A DNA stretch of 64,000 bases from Halobellus inordinatus (lineage in GTDB: Archaea; Halobacteriota; Halobacteria; Halobacteriales; Haloferacaceae). The translations under genes and the position numbers were made by a program. Numbering within the stretch: position 1 is the first letter of the stretch; the number at the start of each line of letters is the position of its first letter. Positions 26,705-35,670 of this stretch are shown piece by piece. The notes under the pieces were generated by a model. The model had not been told where the DNA came from. It worked only from the letters and a program-made list of their open reading frames with translations, and did not search any database. Location of the stretch: positions 248,001 to 312,000 of the forward strand of contig NZ_JANHAV010000002.1 of the NCBI RefSeq assembly GCF_024464655.1, in the 5' to 3' direction.

Positions 26705-27190
26705 CTAGGATTCGCCCTCCCAGTAGTCGACGTCGTCCTCGCGGCGGAAATACCCCGAGACGACGCGCTCGTCTTTGTCGCCGCCGGGCGGCGCGCCGGC
26801 GTACACGCCGATCTTCTCCGAATCCGGATAGACCGTCACGTCTGGATCCTGCATCGTCGACACCGCGAGAAAGCGGAGCGGCTCCATCCCGTCGTTGTAG
26901 AAGCGGTGCGCGCCGTCGGGGTCGGCCGCGAACGCACAGTAGTCTCCCGGTTCGACGCGCGTCTCTCCGTCGGGCGTCCTGAGGAGTCCGGTCCCCGACA
27001 ACACGTACACGGCCTCCGCGTTCCCGGTGTGGAAGTGATACGGCCACGAGGCGGCCTCCGGCGGTAGTTCGTAGAGACTCGCCCCGATGTCGTCGACGTC
27101 GGTTTCGGCGCCGAGGGTCTTCCGCCGGAAGTGCGTCTCCCCGCGCTCGACGTCGGTCCACTCGAGTTCACGTTCGTTGACGTGTCCCAT
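26705..27190 (-). CDS. Cupin-domain protein
   Basis: A 161-residue single cupin. YHFHTGNAEAVYVLSGTGLLRTPDG is the first cupin motif with its two histidines and glutamate, and PGDYCAFAADPDGAHRFYN the second with a histidine. It may bind a metal and act on sugars or small acids; substrate is unknown. A GATATTAAG box at about 27208-27218 is 24-27 bp before the ATG. It is convergent with the amidotransferase gene. Confidence 0.85.
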   Translation of the reverse strand: MGHVNERELEWTDVERGETHFRRKTLGAETDVDDIGASLYELPPEAASWPYHFHTGNAEAVYVLSGTGLLRTPDGETRVEPGDYCAFAADPDGAHRFYNDGMEPLRFLAVSTMQDPDVTVYPDSEKIGVYAGAPPGGDKDERVVSGYFRREDDVDYWEGES

Positions 27191-27276
27191 AGCGGGACTC
27201 GTGCGGCGTGGATCTTAATATCCTGGTTCGACCCGCTGTCGGCTTACCGACGGTGTTTTTGTTCCCTCGCAAGTAG

Positions 27277-27606
<330 letters not shown>

Positions 27607-27684
27607 TAGGGGTTATCGCAAGCCCCCATAGATTTCTCGCCGGACGATACGGCGAGAACCTCCGAACAGTGACGATAATCCCTA
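27607..27684 (-). mobile_element. Family B palindromic mini-element, copy 2, duplicating a TGA stop codon
   Basis: A 78-bp copy in reverse orientation to the one at 17115, with ends TAGGGGTTATCGC and GCGATAATCCCTA-like arms. The inner hairpin TTCTCGCCG / CGGCGAGAA is intact. Target duplication TGA at 27604-27606 and 27685-27687; the left copy is the ferredoxin stop codon. It differs from copy 1 at only a handful of positions. Confidence 0.9.
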
Positions 27685-27768
27685 TGACCTGCGCTGTCGC
27701 ACTCCCGACCCGCCTCACCTCTCCTCGCCGACAGTATCTTGTCGCCGGCCGTCGAACGTCCGGACGTT

Positions 27769-28221
27769 ATGTCAGACGAGGTCACCCGCCTGTTGAAGAA
27801 GGCCTACCAGGACGAGATCGAGACCGTGATGAACTACCTGTCGAACTCGATCGTCCTCGACGGCGTCCGCGCAGAGGAGATCAAAGAGTCGCTCCAGCAG
27901 GACATCCAGGAGGAGCTCACTCACGCCGAGCAACTGGGGAACCGACTCAAGCAACTCGACGAGCAGCCGCCGGGGTCCGGGGAGTTCGAGGCGAACCAGA
28001 TGAGCCTCCAGCCACCCCAGGACAGCACCGACGTCCTCTCGGTCGTCGAGGGCGTTCTCGACGCCGAAGAGGATGCCATCGAGACTTACCGCGCCCTCAT
28101 CGATGCCGCCGAGGAAGCCAACGACCCCGTGACAGAAGACCTCGCGGTGACGCTCCTCGCCGACGAGGAGGCCCACCGCACTGAGTTCCGCGGCTTCGAG
28201 AAGGAGTATCTGCAGGCGTAA
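27769..28221 (+). CDS. Ferritin-like four-helix protein
   Basis: A 150-residue all-helical protein. Metal-ligand-like positions EIETVMNYL, EELTHAEQL, EEDAIETYR and DEEAHRTEF give two ExxH-type pairs, as in ferritin, rubrerythrin and bacterioferritin-related proteins. It may store iron or remove peroxides. The start at 27769 (MSDEVTRLLKKAYQDE) is preferred over the upstream in-frame ATG at 27739. Confidence 0.85.
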   Translation: MSDEVTRLLKKAYQDEIETVMNYLSNSIVLDGVRAEEIKESLQQDIQEELTHAEQLGNRLKQLDEQPPGSGEFEANQMSLQPPQDSTDVLSVVEGVLDAEEDAIETYRALIDAAEEANDPVTEDLAVTLLADEEAHRTEFRGFEKEYLQA

Positions 28222-28297
28222 CTGCCCGATCGAGTCGGCAGGTCCGAACACGTCCCTGTTTTTGCAGCGGTGGCTCTCTCATCCTCCACAAGACCGA

Positions 28298-29014
28298 TCA
28301 CAGCAGCGCCGCCCCGACGAGTGCGGCGACGACGACGAATCCGAGCGCGTCGGTCCGCCCGAATCGGAGTTCCGGAAGCGTCGGATTCCACGCGAAACAG
28401 CGCACCCGAAGCGCGAGCGCGAGTCGGTCGGCGCGGGCGAACGCTCGGCGGATGCCGGTAGCCCCGACGAGTCGCATCCGGTCACGCAACGGACGCTCGT
28501 CGCCCAACCGCGCCGTCGAGGCCTCGCGGACGCGCCGAAGGTCCGCACGCAAGAGCGGGAAGAACCGGAATACGAGCGCGACGCCGACACCCAGGAGGTG
28601 GCCGACGCGACCCGGCACGAGCCGCTGGATCGCCGCACGCGAGTCCCGAACGGGCGTCGTGTGGAGGTACACGGCCGAGACGAATAGGATGAGGAGCACC
28701 CGATAGCTCGCTAGCAGCGGGTCGACCGCCGCGTTCGGCTCGATCCCGAGCGAGAGCGCGCTGACGTCGAGATTCACCGTAGCAATCAGCGGCCCCGCAG
28801 CCAGAAACGGGAGCGCGGGGAGGTAGCCGCGGATGGCGCGCGCAGGCGACAGCCGTCCGGCCGCGAGAAACGCGGCTGTGAGGACGGTGAGCACGGCGAG
28901 CCCCCGCGGCGCCGTGTGCGCGAACGCCGCGGCCGCGAACGCCGCCTGCGCGAGCAGTTTCGTCCGCGGATCGAGTCGATGAGCGAGCGAGTCGCCGGGG
29001 TGGTAGGTCAGCAT
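28298..29014 (-). CDS. bioN: Energy-coupling factor transmembrane protein BioN
   Basis: A 238-residue membrane protein of the EcfT/CbiQ family with about five hydrophobic segments. HRLDPRTKLLAQAAF at the N-terminus and the two A-R-G-type coupling helices in the region RVREASTARLGDERPLRDR and RAFARADRLALALRVR link to the ATPase. Its start overlaps the bioM end by 7 bp. Together with BioM and BioY it forms a biotin ECF transporter. Confidence 0.9.
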   Translation of the reverse strand: MLTYHPGDSLAHRLDPRTKLLAQAAFAAAAFAHTAPRGLAVLTVLTAAFLAAGRLSPARAIRGYLPALPFLAAGPLIATVNLDVSALSLGIEPNAAVDPLLASYRVLLILFVSAVYLHTTPVRDSRAAIQRLVPGRVGHLLGVGVALVFRFFPLLRADLRRVREASTARLGDERPLRDRMRLVGATGIRRAFARADRLALALRVRCFAWNPTLPELRFGRTDALGFVVVAALVGAALL

Positions 29015-29766
29015 CGGCGCTGGGGGGCCTGGTGGTTGGCGCTCCGCCGCTCGGCGTCGACTGCGCTGTCGGGCACGCGGACGTCGTGCTCGGGTAGCGA
29101 CGCGAGGGCGTCAGCGGGGGCGGCGTCGATGACGACGCGACCGTCAGCCATCGCGACCACGCGGTCCGCCAGCCCGAGGACGTCGCGGAGGTCGTGAGTG
29201 ACGATCACCACGCCCGTTCCCGAGTTGGTGAGCGTCCGCAGTCGGTCGAGCACGGACTCGCGGGCCGGTGCATCGAGGCCGGTGAACGGTTCGTCGAGGA
29301 CGAGATGGTCCGGCTCCATCGCGAGTGCGCCGGCGATGGCGACGCGCTCGCGCTCGCCGCCGGAGAGTTCGCCGACGCGCTCGTCCTCGCGGCCCTGCAG
29401 ATTCACGGCCGCCAGCGCGTCTTCGACGCGGCGATCGATCTCCGCGCGCGAGAGGCCGAGATTCTCCGGTCCGAAGGCGACGTCCGCGCCGATCGTGGCC
29501 GCGACGAGTTGATCTCGGGGGTCCTGAAACACCATCCCGATCGCGGTCCGGGCGGCGACGAGGTCGTCGCTCACTGGACGGCCGTTCACTTCCACGGTCC
29601 CCTCGTCCGGTTCCAGCAGGCCGTTGAAGTGGCGGACCAGCGTCGTCTTTCCGGACCCGTTCGCGCCCGCCAGCACGACGCACTCGCCGTCCGGAATCGT
29701 GATCGAGACGTCGTCGACAGCGACGACGTCTCCGTAGCAGTGGCGGAGTCCGTCCGTGTGGATCAT
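29008..29766 (-). CDS. bioM: Energy-coupling factor ATPase BioM
   Basis: A 252-residue ABC ATPase of the EcfA/CbiO type. Walker A GANGSGKTTLVRHFNGLL, Q-loop GMVFQDPRDQLVAATIGADVAFGPENLG, signature LSGGERERVAIAGAL, Walker B LVLDEPFTGLD and the switch histidine in IVTHDLRD are all present. The QDPRDQ and DVAFGPENLG features are special to ECF ATPases. Start at 29766; the two ATGs upstream are part of a 17-bp repeat (see the repeat entry). Confidence 0.93.
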   Translation of the reverse strand: MIHTDGLRHCYGDVVAVDDVSITIPDGECVVLAGANGSGKTTLVRHFNGLLEPDEGTVEVNGRPVSDDLVAARTAIGMVFQDPRDQLVAATIGADVAFGPENLGLSRAEIDRRVEDALAAVNLQGREDERVGELSGGERERVAIAGALAMEPDHLVLDEPFTGLDAPARESVLDRLRTLTNSGTGVVIVTHDLRDVLGLADRVVAMADGRVVIDAAPADALASLPEHDVRVPDSAVDAERRSANHQAPQRRC

Positions 29767-29814
29767 CGTTTGTTGGGGGTCATCGTTTGCTCCGAATCAT
29801 CGTTTGCTGCGGGT
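29764..29814 (-). repeat. Three 17-bp direct repeats each carrying an ATG before bioM
   Basis: On the minus strand the motif caaacgATGA occurs three times at a 17-bp period, with ATGs at 29800, 29783 and 29766. The first two begin hexapeptide frames (MIRSKR and MTPNKR) whose TGA stops overlap the following ATG as ATGA. The third is the bioM start. The arrangement lies in the 83-bp gap between bioY and bioM. Confidence 0.85.
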
Positions 29815-29849
29815 CGTTGCCGCCGAGACTCGACATCTTCCATCGCGAC

Positions 29850-30431
29850 TCAGGCCGCTGCAGCGGCATCACTGCGGACGACGCCGACGGCCGCGGCGAT
29901 CTTCACGGCCTCGAAGGGGACGAACGCGAGCGCGCTCACGGTGAACGCCTCCACGAGACCGACGTTCTGGACGACGGCGAAGCCGACGGTCCCGAGCGCG
30001 TAGATGACGACCGTCCCCGCCAGCATTCCAGCGACGAGACGGGTCGTGGCGACCACTTCGGGGTCGTCGAGGCCGTCGAATCCGTGGACGACGGCGCCAA
30101 CGAGCGCCGCGGCGATCGGGTACGACCAGAGGTAGCCCGCGGTGTAGCCAACCAAGGGGCCGATTCCGGCCGACCCGCCGGCGAAGATCGGCGCGCCGGC
30201 GGCCCCGGCGGCGAGATAGAACACGATCGATACGCCGCCCCAGACCGGTCCGAGGAAAATCCCGGCGAGGAAGACGCCGAGGACCTGGAGACTCACCGGG
30301 ACGGGCGAGATCGGATTCGGAAACGATACGTACGCGAACGCGCCGGTGAGCGCCGCGAACAACGCCGCCCGCGCGACGTTGCCGACGACGTCCTCGCCGA
30401 CGAGTTCGACTGATTCCGTCTCTGCTGCCAT
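29850..30431 (-). CDS. bioY: Biotin transporter substrate-binding subunit BioY
   Basis: A 193-residue protein with six hydrophobic segments. FAYVSFPNPISPVPVSLQVLGVFLAGIFLGPVWGG and YLAAGAAGAPIFAGGSAGIGPLVGYTAGYLWSYPIAA carry the BioY pattern. It binds biotin as the S component of the ECF transporter encoded by bioY-bioM-bioN. The ATG at 30431 is chosen over a GTG at 30440. A BirA-type operator lies 14 bp upstream, so expression should fall when biotin is plentiful. Confidence 0.93.
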   Translation of the reverse strand: MAAETESVELVGEDVVGNVARAALFAALTGAFAYVSFPNPISPVPVSLQVLGVFLAGIFLGPVWGGVSIVFYLAAGAAGAPIFAGGSAGIGPLVGYTAGYLWSYPIAAALVGAVVHGFDGLDDPEVVATTRLVAGMLAGTVVIYALGTVGFAVVQNVGLVEAFTVSALAFVPFEAVKIAAAVGVVRSDAAAAA

Positions 30432-30444
30432 ACCCGCCACTGTC

Positions 30445-30476
30445 TCGTAAACCTGTATGAAAGATTCGGTTTACGA
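30445..30476 (-). promoter_or_regulatory. BirA-type biotin operator upstream of bioY
   Basis: A perfect 9-bp inverted repeat TCGTAAACC-N14-GGTTTACGA. The half-site and the 14-nt spacing match the BirA operator consensus TTGTAAACC-N14-16-GGTTTACAA except for one symmetrical base. The spacer holds the only TATA-like sequence (CTTTCATAC on the minus strand), so repressor bound here would block TBP. The regulon and this operator type have been reported in archaea as well as bacteria. Confidence 0.85.
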
Positions 30477-30516
30477 CGCCACGCTTTAGTACGCCGGACG
30501 CTCTTAGGAACGCCTG

Positions 30517-31230
30517 ATGGACGATAAGACGGCCGAACTCCGGGACATCTTCGTGGAGACGACTGGCGAGGAGAGCGTGACCGAGTCGCAGTCGGATTCA
30601 CGGGGCTCCCTCTCGTCGACGACCGACGACGCGACCGTCGAGGAGCGACTCGCGGAGTTGGTCACGACGATGCGCGAGCGCTACGACTTCGCGTCGTCGC
30701 TGTCGGACGCGGACCTCCGCCGCGTCGTTCGTGGCTTCTTCGACCCCGACGCGGTGGGTGCAGACGCCGACTCGTGGTCGTCGGCCGCTGACGCCGCGCT
30801 CGCGGAGTCGCTGTCGGCGGACGTCGACGCCGACGAGGTGTTCCGCGCGCGGATGGACCTCCACCTCGTCGCCGACGCGGACCGCGCCGCGCCGTTTTCG
30901 TTCGATCGGTTGCGGAGCCTCCTCCAGCAGCGCTCCGCCGAGGCCGTCGACGACGACGCGGTGGCCGCCGAACTCGCGCGCGATGCCGACGCCAAATCAG
31001 ACGCTGACGCTGCGGCGGACGCGGATACCGACCTCGACGCCGAAACGGTCCGCCGCTACCGCCGCGTCGCCGAGTCAGATCTCGCGTCTCGGCAGGTGAA
31101 TCACCGCTTCCGCGACGCGTTCTCCGATCTGCTTACCGACGCCGACCTCTCGGCGCGACTCGCCGAAGACGCCCGTCGCGACGGCCTCGAAGAGGCGACC
31201 GAGGACATCGAAACCGACGTTTCGCTGTAG
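30517..31230 (+). CDS. Haloarchaeal protein resembling conditioned-medium-induced protein 4
   Basis: A 237-residue acidic, largely helical soluble protein. The opening DDKTAELRDIFVETTGEESVTESQSDSRGSL resembles the haloarchaeal family annotated as conditioned medium-induced protein, from memory and not tested. A TTTAGTA box at about 30484-30491 is 29 bp before the ATG. Residues 150-175 are a low-complexity DADAKSDADAAAD stretch. No catalytic motif is seen. Confidence 0.7.
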   Translation: MDDKTAELRDIFVETTGEESVTESQSDSRGSLSSTTDDATVEERLAELVTTMRERYDFASSLSDADLRRVVRGFFDPDAVGADADSWSSAADAALAESLSADVDADEVFRARMDLHLVADADRAAPFSFDRLRSLLQQRSAEAVDDDAVAAELARDADAKSDADAAADADTDLDAETVRRYRRVAESDLASRQVNHRFRDAFSDLLTDADLSARLAEDARRDGLEEATEDIETDVSL

Positions 31231-31323
31231 ACGCTTCTTCCTGCGGGCCGTCGTCTTGGAATCCGATCACTTTCGCTCCGGGTGGCGAAGACTCTTACCC
31301 GATGAGAACCCTACTCCGGTGCG

Positions 31324-34300
31324 ATGGCGCAGGCCCCCCAGGACTCACGCGACCTCACCGACCGGTTCATCCAGTTCTACCGCAAGTACTACCGCGACGA
31401 GATCGGCAAGCTCGCCCAGCAGTACCCGAACGAACAGCGGTCGCTGTACATCGACTACGAGGACCTCTACAAGTTCGATACGGAACTGGCCGAAGACTAC
31501 AAGAAGAAACCCGACCAGATCCGCGAGTACGCCGAGGAGGCGCTCCGCCTCTACGACCTCCCGGCGGACGTCAAACTCGGCCGCGCGCACGTCCGGCTCA
31601 CGCACCTCCCGGAAACGGTTGACATCCGCAGCATTCGCGTTCACGACGATCACATCGGGCGGATGATCGCGGTCCAGGGGATCGTCCGCAAGGCGACCGA
31701 CGTCCGACCGAAGATCACCGAGGCCGCTTTCGAGTGCCAGCGCTGCGGGACGATGACGTACATCCCGCAGTCCGACAGCGGCTTTCAGGAACCGCACGAG
31801 TGTCAGGGGTGTGAGCGCCAGGGACCGTTCCACGTCGACTTCGACCAGTCCGAGTTCATCGACGCACAGAAGGTTCGCGTCCAGGAGAGCCCCGAGGGCC
31901 TGCGGGGCGGCGAGACGCCACAGAGCATCGACATCGACCTCGAAGACGACGTCACCGGCGAAGTCACGGCCGGCGACCACGTCACTGTGACGGGCGTCCT
32001 CCACATCGAGCAGCAGACCTCCGGCAACGAGAAGACACCTATCTTCGACCTCTATATGGACGGCGTCGCGGTCGAAATCGAGGACGAGGAGTTCGAGGAT
32101 ATGGACATCACCGAGGAGGACGTCGCGGAGATCGTCGACCTCTCGAACGACCCCGACATCTACGAGAAGATGGTCGGCTCGGTCGCGCCCTCGATCTACG
32201 GCTACGAGCAGGAGAAACTCGCGATGATCCTCCAGCTCTTTTCGGGCGTCACCAAACACCTCCCGGACGGCTCGCGGATCCGCGGCGACCTCCACATGCT
32301 CTTGATCGGGGACCCTGGTACGGGTAAGTCCGCGATGCTCCAGTACATCCGGAACATCGCGCCCCGATCGGTGTACACCTCCGGGAAAGGCAGTTCGTCC
32401 GCCGGTCTCACGGCGGCCGCCGTCCGCGACGACTTCGGCGACGGCCAGCAGTGGACGCTCGAAGCCGGCGCGCTCGTGCTGGCAGACAAAGGAATCGCGG
32501 CTGTCGACGAGCTAGATAAGATGCGATCGGAGGACCGGAGTGCAATGCACGAAGCGCTGGAACAACAGTCATACCATCCGAAATCGGAGGTTTTACTCTC
32601 AGACGGCCGTCGCGTCGAGATCGGTCCGTTCGTGGACTCGATGATGGACGAGCGCGAGGGGGACGTCGTCGACGGCGTCGACTGCGAGATCCTCCCGGTC
32701 GAGGATGTCGGCGTCCACACTGTCGATCTCGACACGAACGACACCGAGAAGACCTCGGTCGATCGCGTGAGCAGGCACGAAGCCCCAGAGGAGTTCGTTC
32801 GGGTGTCCTTCTCGAACGGTCGCTCGGTTCTCGTCACTCCCGAACATCCGATGTTCGTCGACGACGACGGAGCGGTCGGAACGGTCGATGCCGCGGCGAT
32901 GTCTGTGGGCGATTTTGTCCCTGCGCCGCGAAAACTCCCGAACTCTGCAGCCCCACGGCCGCTCACTGACGGGGAGCACCGCGGCAAAGAGCGCGACGTC
33001 GACCTCCCGGACGAGATGTCGCCTGACCTCGCGGAGATGCTGGGGCTCTTGACGGCCGAAGGACACTCGTACTCCGGCGGTCGCACGCACGAAATCGGGT
33101 TCTCGAACCAAGACGACAGGCTCCTCGATCGGGCAGCGCAGTTGATGGCCGACATCTTCGGTCTCGAAAGCACGGACGCGGTGAACGGTGCTGGGACCAC
33201 GACGAAGCGATGGGTATCGACGAAACTGTACCGGTGGTTCGAGTCCAACTTCCCGGGCGTGATGCGGAAATCGAGGGACAAACGGATGCCGGACGCCGTC
33301 CTCGGTGCCTCCGAAGAAGAGATTCGCCGGTTCCTCGTCGGTGCGTTTGCGGGCGATGGCGGCGTCGAGAGTGAAGCGATGTCGTTTTCGACCGCTTCCG
33401 AAGGTCTCGCAGCGGATTACGCCGATGCGCTCGCGAAGCTTGGTATCGGGTCGCGAATTCACTATGATTCGGCCGAAGACGCCTGGAAGACGTACGTGAT
33501 GGGCGACTCCACCGAACGGTTCGTGTCGGCGGTCGTCGATCCTGCCGACGACCGTCACGAGAAGGCCCAAGCGTTCGCCGAGCGGAGCAACGAGACCGAA
33601 CGGCACCACGACGTTCTGCCGACGAGCGCAGCGCGAGAGATCAGATCGCTCAAACGACTGCTCGGTGTCCCTCTCGACGGTCGATTCCGCCCCGCACTCG
33701 ACGAGGGCTACGGCGTCCAAATTAGCACTGTTCAGGCAGAAGTCGAGTCGCTCCGAGATCGCATCGAAACAATCCGAAACGAGCTCGATTCGGCAGCGAC
33801 GCTCGCAGAAGCCAGAGATCTTATCGGCTGGTCCGGCAGACAGCTCGCCGAGCAGCTCCCGGACGCGACGACGAGCGCGGTTCACTACGCTGAAGACGGC
33901 GGCTACACCGCTGCGAGACGGGCATCGCTCCGCACAGGTGCCCTGGACGCGATCGCGGAGGCGCTCGACGAAGCGGACGAGCGGCTCGATGCCCTCGAAT
34001 CGCGATGCGACCTCCGATACTACCGCGTGACCGACGTCGAGACTGTCCCGAACGAGGGGGAACACGCCTGTGAGTGGGTCTACGACGTGACTGTCGAACC
34101 GACGAACACGTTCGTGAGCAAGGGCGTCGTCCTCCACAACTCTATTTCGGTATCCAAGGCCGGAATCAACGCGACCCTGAAATCCCGGTGTTCGCTGCTC
34201 GGCGCGGCAAACCCGAAGTACGGCCGCTTCGACCAGTACGAGCCGATCGGCGAGCAGATCGACCTCGAACCCGCGCTCATCTCGCGGTTCGACCTGATCT

Positions 34301-35007
34301 TCACGGTGACGGACAACCCCGACCCCGAGAGCGACGCCGAACTCGCAGAGCACATCATCAACACGAACTACGCGGGCGAACTCCACACCCAGAAGTCGAA
34401 GGTGCCGAGTTCGGAGTTCACCGATGGCGAAGTCGAGGACGCGACCGAGGAAGTCACGCCCGTCATCGACGCCGAACTCCTGCGGAAGTACATCGCCTAC
34501 GCGAAGCGCAACTGCTACCCGACGATGACCGACGAGGCGAAAGCGGTCATCCGCGACTTCTACGTCGACTTCCGCGCGAAGGGGGCCGACGACGACGCGC
34601 CGGTGCCGGTCACGGCCCGGAAGCTCGAAGCGCTCGTCAGGCTCTCGGAGGCGTCGGCGCGGCTCAGACTCTCTGACACCGTCGAACGCGAGGACGCGGT
34701 CCGAGTCACCGAAATAGTCGAATCCTGTCTCCGCGACATCGGGATGGACCCCGAGACCGGCGAGTTCGACGCCGACATCGTCGAGACCGGGACCTCGAAG
34801 AATCAGCGCGACCGCATCAAGGACATCAAGCACCTCATCGAAGAACTCGAAGACGAGTACGAGGAGGGCGCGCCGGTCGACGAGGTCATCGAACGGGCAG
34901 GCGGTGATCTCGGACTCGAAGAGTCGAAGGCCGAAGACGAGATCGAGAATCTCAAACGAAAGGGAGAGCTCTACGAACCGCGGCAGAACTACCTGCGGAC
35001 GACGTAG
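31324..35007 (+). CDS. mcm: Replicative helicase MCM interrupted by an intein
   Basis: A 1227-residue precursor, 703 residues after removal of the intein. The MCM N-domain has a zinc ribbon (CQRCGTMTYIPQ...CQGCERQG). The AAA+ part has Walker A GDPGTGKSAML, Walker B AAVDELDKM, sensor 1 GAANPKYG and arginine-finger motif SRFDLIF; a C-terminal winged helix ends the protein. Residues 416-939 are an intein in the sequence EQQ/SISVSKAGI between Walker B and sensor 1. A CTCTTACCC box 28 bp before the ATG predicts a leaderless mRNA. The following gene starts 1 bp after the stop. Confidence 0.97.
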   Translation: MAQAPQDSRDLTDRFIQFYRKYYRDEIGKLAQQYPNEQRSLYIDYEDLYKFDTELAEDYKKKPDQIREYAEEALRLYDLPADVKLGRAHVRLTHLPETVDIRSIRVHDDHIGRMIAVQGIVRKATDVRPKITEAAFECQRCGTMTYIPQSDSGFQEPHECQGCERQGPFHVDFDQSEFIDAQKVRVQESPEGLRGGETPQSIDIDLEDDVTGEVTAGDHVTVTGVLHIEQQTSGNEKTPIFDLYMDGVAVEIEDEEFEDMDITEEDVAEIVDLSNDPDIYEKMVGSVAPSIYGYEQEKLAMILQLFSGVTKHLPDGSRIRGDLHMLLIGDPGTGKSAMLQYIRNIAPRSVYTSGKGSSSAGLTAAAVRDDFGDGQQWTLEAGALVLADKGIAAVDELDKMRSEDRSAMHEALEQQSYHPKSEVLLSDGRRVEIGPFVDSMMDEREGDVVDGVDCEILPVEDVGVHTVDLDTNDTEKTSVDRVSRHEAPEEFVRVSFSNGRSVLVTPEHPMFVDDDGAVGTVDAAAMSVGDFVPAPRKLPNSAAPRPLTDGEHRGKERDVDLPDEMSPDLAEMLGLLTAEGHSYSGGRTHEIGFSNQDDRLLDRAAQLMADIFGLESTDAVNGAGTTTKRWVSTKLYRWFESNFPGVMRKSRDKRMPDAVLGASEEEIRRFLVGAFAGDGGVESEAMSFSTASEGLAADYADALAKLGIGSRIHYDSAEDAWKTYVMGDSTERFVSAVVDPADDRHEKAQAFAERSNETERHHDVLPTSAAREIRSLKRLLGVPLDGRFRPALDEGYGVQISTVQAEVESLRDRIETIRNELDSAATLAEARDLIGWSGRQLAEQLPDATTSAVHYAEDGGYTAARRASLRTGALDAIAEALDEADERLDALESRCDLRYYRVTDVETVPNEGEHACEWVYDVTVEPTNTFVSKGVVLHNSISVSKAGINATLKSRCSLLGAANPKYGRFDQYEPIGEQIDLEPALISRFDLIFTVTDNPDPESDAELAEHIINTNYAGELHTQKSKVPSSEFTDGEVEDATEEVTPVIDAELLRKYIAYAKRNCYPTMTDEAKAVIRDFYVDFRAKGADDDAPVPVTARKLEALVRLSEASARLRLSDTVEREDAVRVTEIVESCLRDIGMDPETGEFDADIVETGTSKNQRDRIKDIKHLIEELEDEYEEGAPVDEVIERAGGDLGLEESKAEDEIENLKRKGELYEPRQNYLRTT
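32569..34140 (+). other. Intein with LAGLIDADG homing endonuclease in mcm
   Basis: A 524-residue in-frame insertion. It starts with Ser (SYHPKSEVLLSDG), has the block B histidine in VLVTPEHPMFV (residue 93), two LAGLIDADG helices (LAEMLGLLTAEGH and FLVGAFAGDGGV) and ends in VYDVTVEPTNTFVSKGVVLHN, with Ser as the +1 extein residue. Splicing would therefore be Ser-Asn-Ser. An extra segment of about 130 residues between the endonuclease and the C-terminal splicing blocks is helical. Both endonuclease acidic residues are intact, so it may still be active. Confidence 0.95.
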
Positions 35008-35008
35008 A

Positions 35009-35293
35009 ATGGACCGCATCTCTGCCCTCCGGAACGTCGAGGAGGCCCTCAGCGACTTCGAGGCCGGCGAATCGGACCTCGCCGCGACCGAACAGCGCGT
35101 CGTGACCGTCCTGCGGACGTACGCCACCGACTTCGAGGGCGAAGGTGGGCTCCGTGCGTATCAGGCGACCGGCTCGGGCCGTGCGCACGGACTCGTCGTC
35201 GTCGCCGAGAGCGAGAACGATGCGCGCGAGCGGATCGCCGACCTCCTCGACGAACGACCGGACCACATCGACGCCGACATCTCGCCGGTGTAA
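35009..35293 (+). CDS. DUF7854-like haloarchaeal protein downstream of mcm
   Basis: A 94-residue protein opening MDRISALRNVEEALSDFEAGESDLAATEQRVVTVLRTYATDF. It starts 1 bp after the mcm stop, so it is co-transcribed and probably translationally coupled. A beta-alpha pattern follows (AHGLVVVAESENDARERIADLL). Its function is unknown; the tight link to mcm suggests, but does not show, a role near replication. Confidence 0.8.
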   Translation: MDRISALRNVEEALSDFEAGESDLAATEQRVVTVLRTYATDFEGEGGLRAYQATGSGRAHGLVVVAESENDARERIADLLDERPDHIDADISPV

Positions 35294-35331
35294 GTGGGTT
35301 TTTACCGCCGCCCGGAAATTGAGGCGTAGTC

Positions 35332-35670
35332 GTGTTGTTGGTAGTGACGTATTCGCGTCGGGCACGCGAGACGCTGCGAAACGCCTGTCGAGCACACGAA
35401 GAGACCGTCGTCCGGAAATTCGGTCGCGCCGCGCTCCTGCGGGAAACGGAGTACGGCGCCTTCTTGGCCTGTCGGCTTCGCGAGCGACACGCCGCCGACG
35501 TGCAAGTCGAACGCACGGAACCGTTCAACGAGTTCGCCGACGCGCCCGACGCGGTGCGAGAAGCCGCTGCCGCATACGAAAACCGGGAGTCGCCGAGCAC
35601 GCCGTACGACCGATTTGCCGCCGGAACCGACCATCCGGAGTCGGACGCGATGCGCGAGCGGGAACTGTGA
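35332..35670 (+). CDS. DUF7855-like haloarchaeal protein
   Basis: A 112-residue protein starting at a GTG at 35332 (MLLVVTYSRRARETLRNACRAHEETVVRKFGRAALL). The N-terminal half has a strand-helix pattern; the C-terminal part is acidic. It belongs to a conserved run of haloarchaeal genes after mcm. The stop overlaps the next gene's GTG start as GTGA. Confidence 0.78.
   Translation: MLLVVTYSRRARETLRNACRAHEETVVRKFGRAALLRETEYGAFLACRLRERHAADVQVERTEPFNEFADAPDAVREAAAAYENRESPSTPYDRFAAGTDHPESDAMREREL

Noticed and set aside
27728-27740. CCGACAGTAT resembling the end of a family C element
   Set aside because: Only about ten bases match and no partner inverted repeat occurs within 100 bp; probably chance.
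32599-35127. Minus-strand frame of 842 codons opposite mcm
   Set aside because: Antisense shadow of mcm and its intein; it has no recognisable domain.
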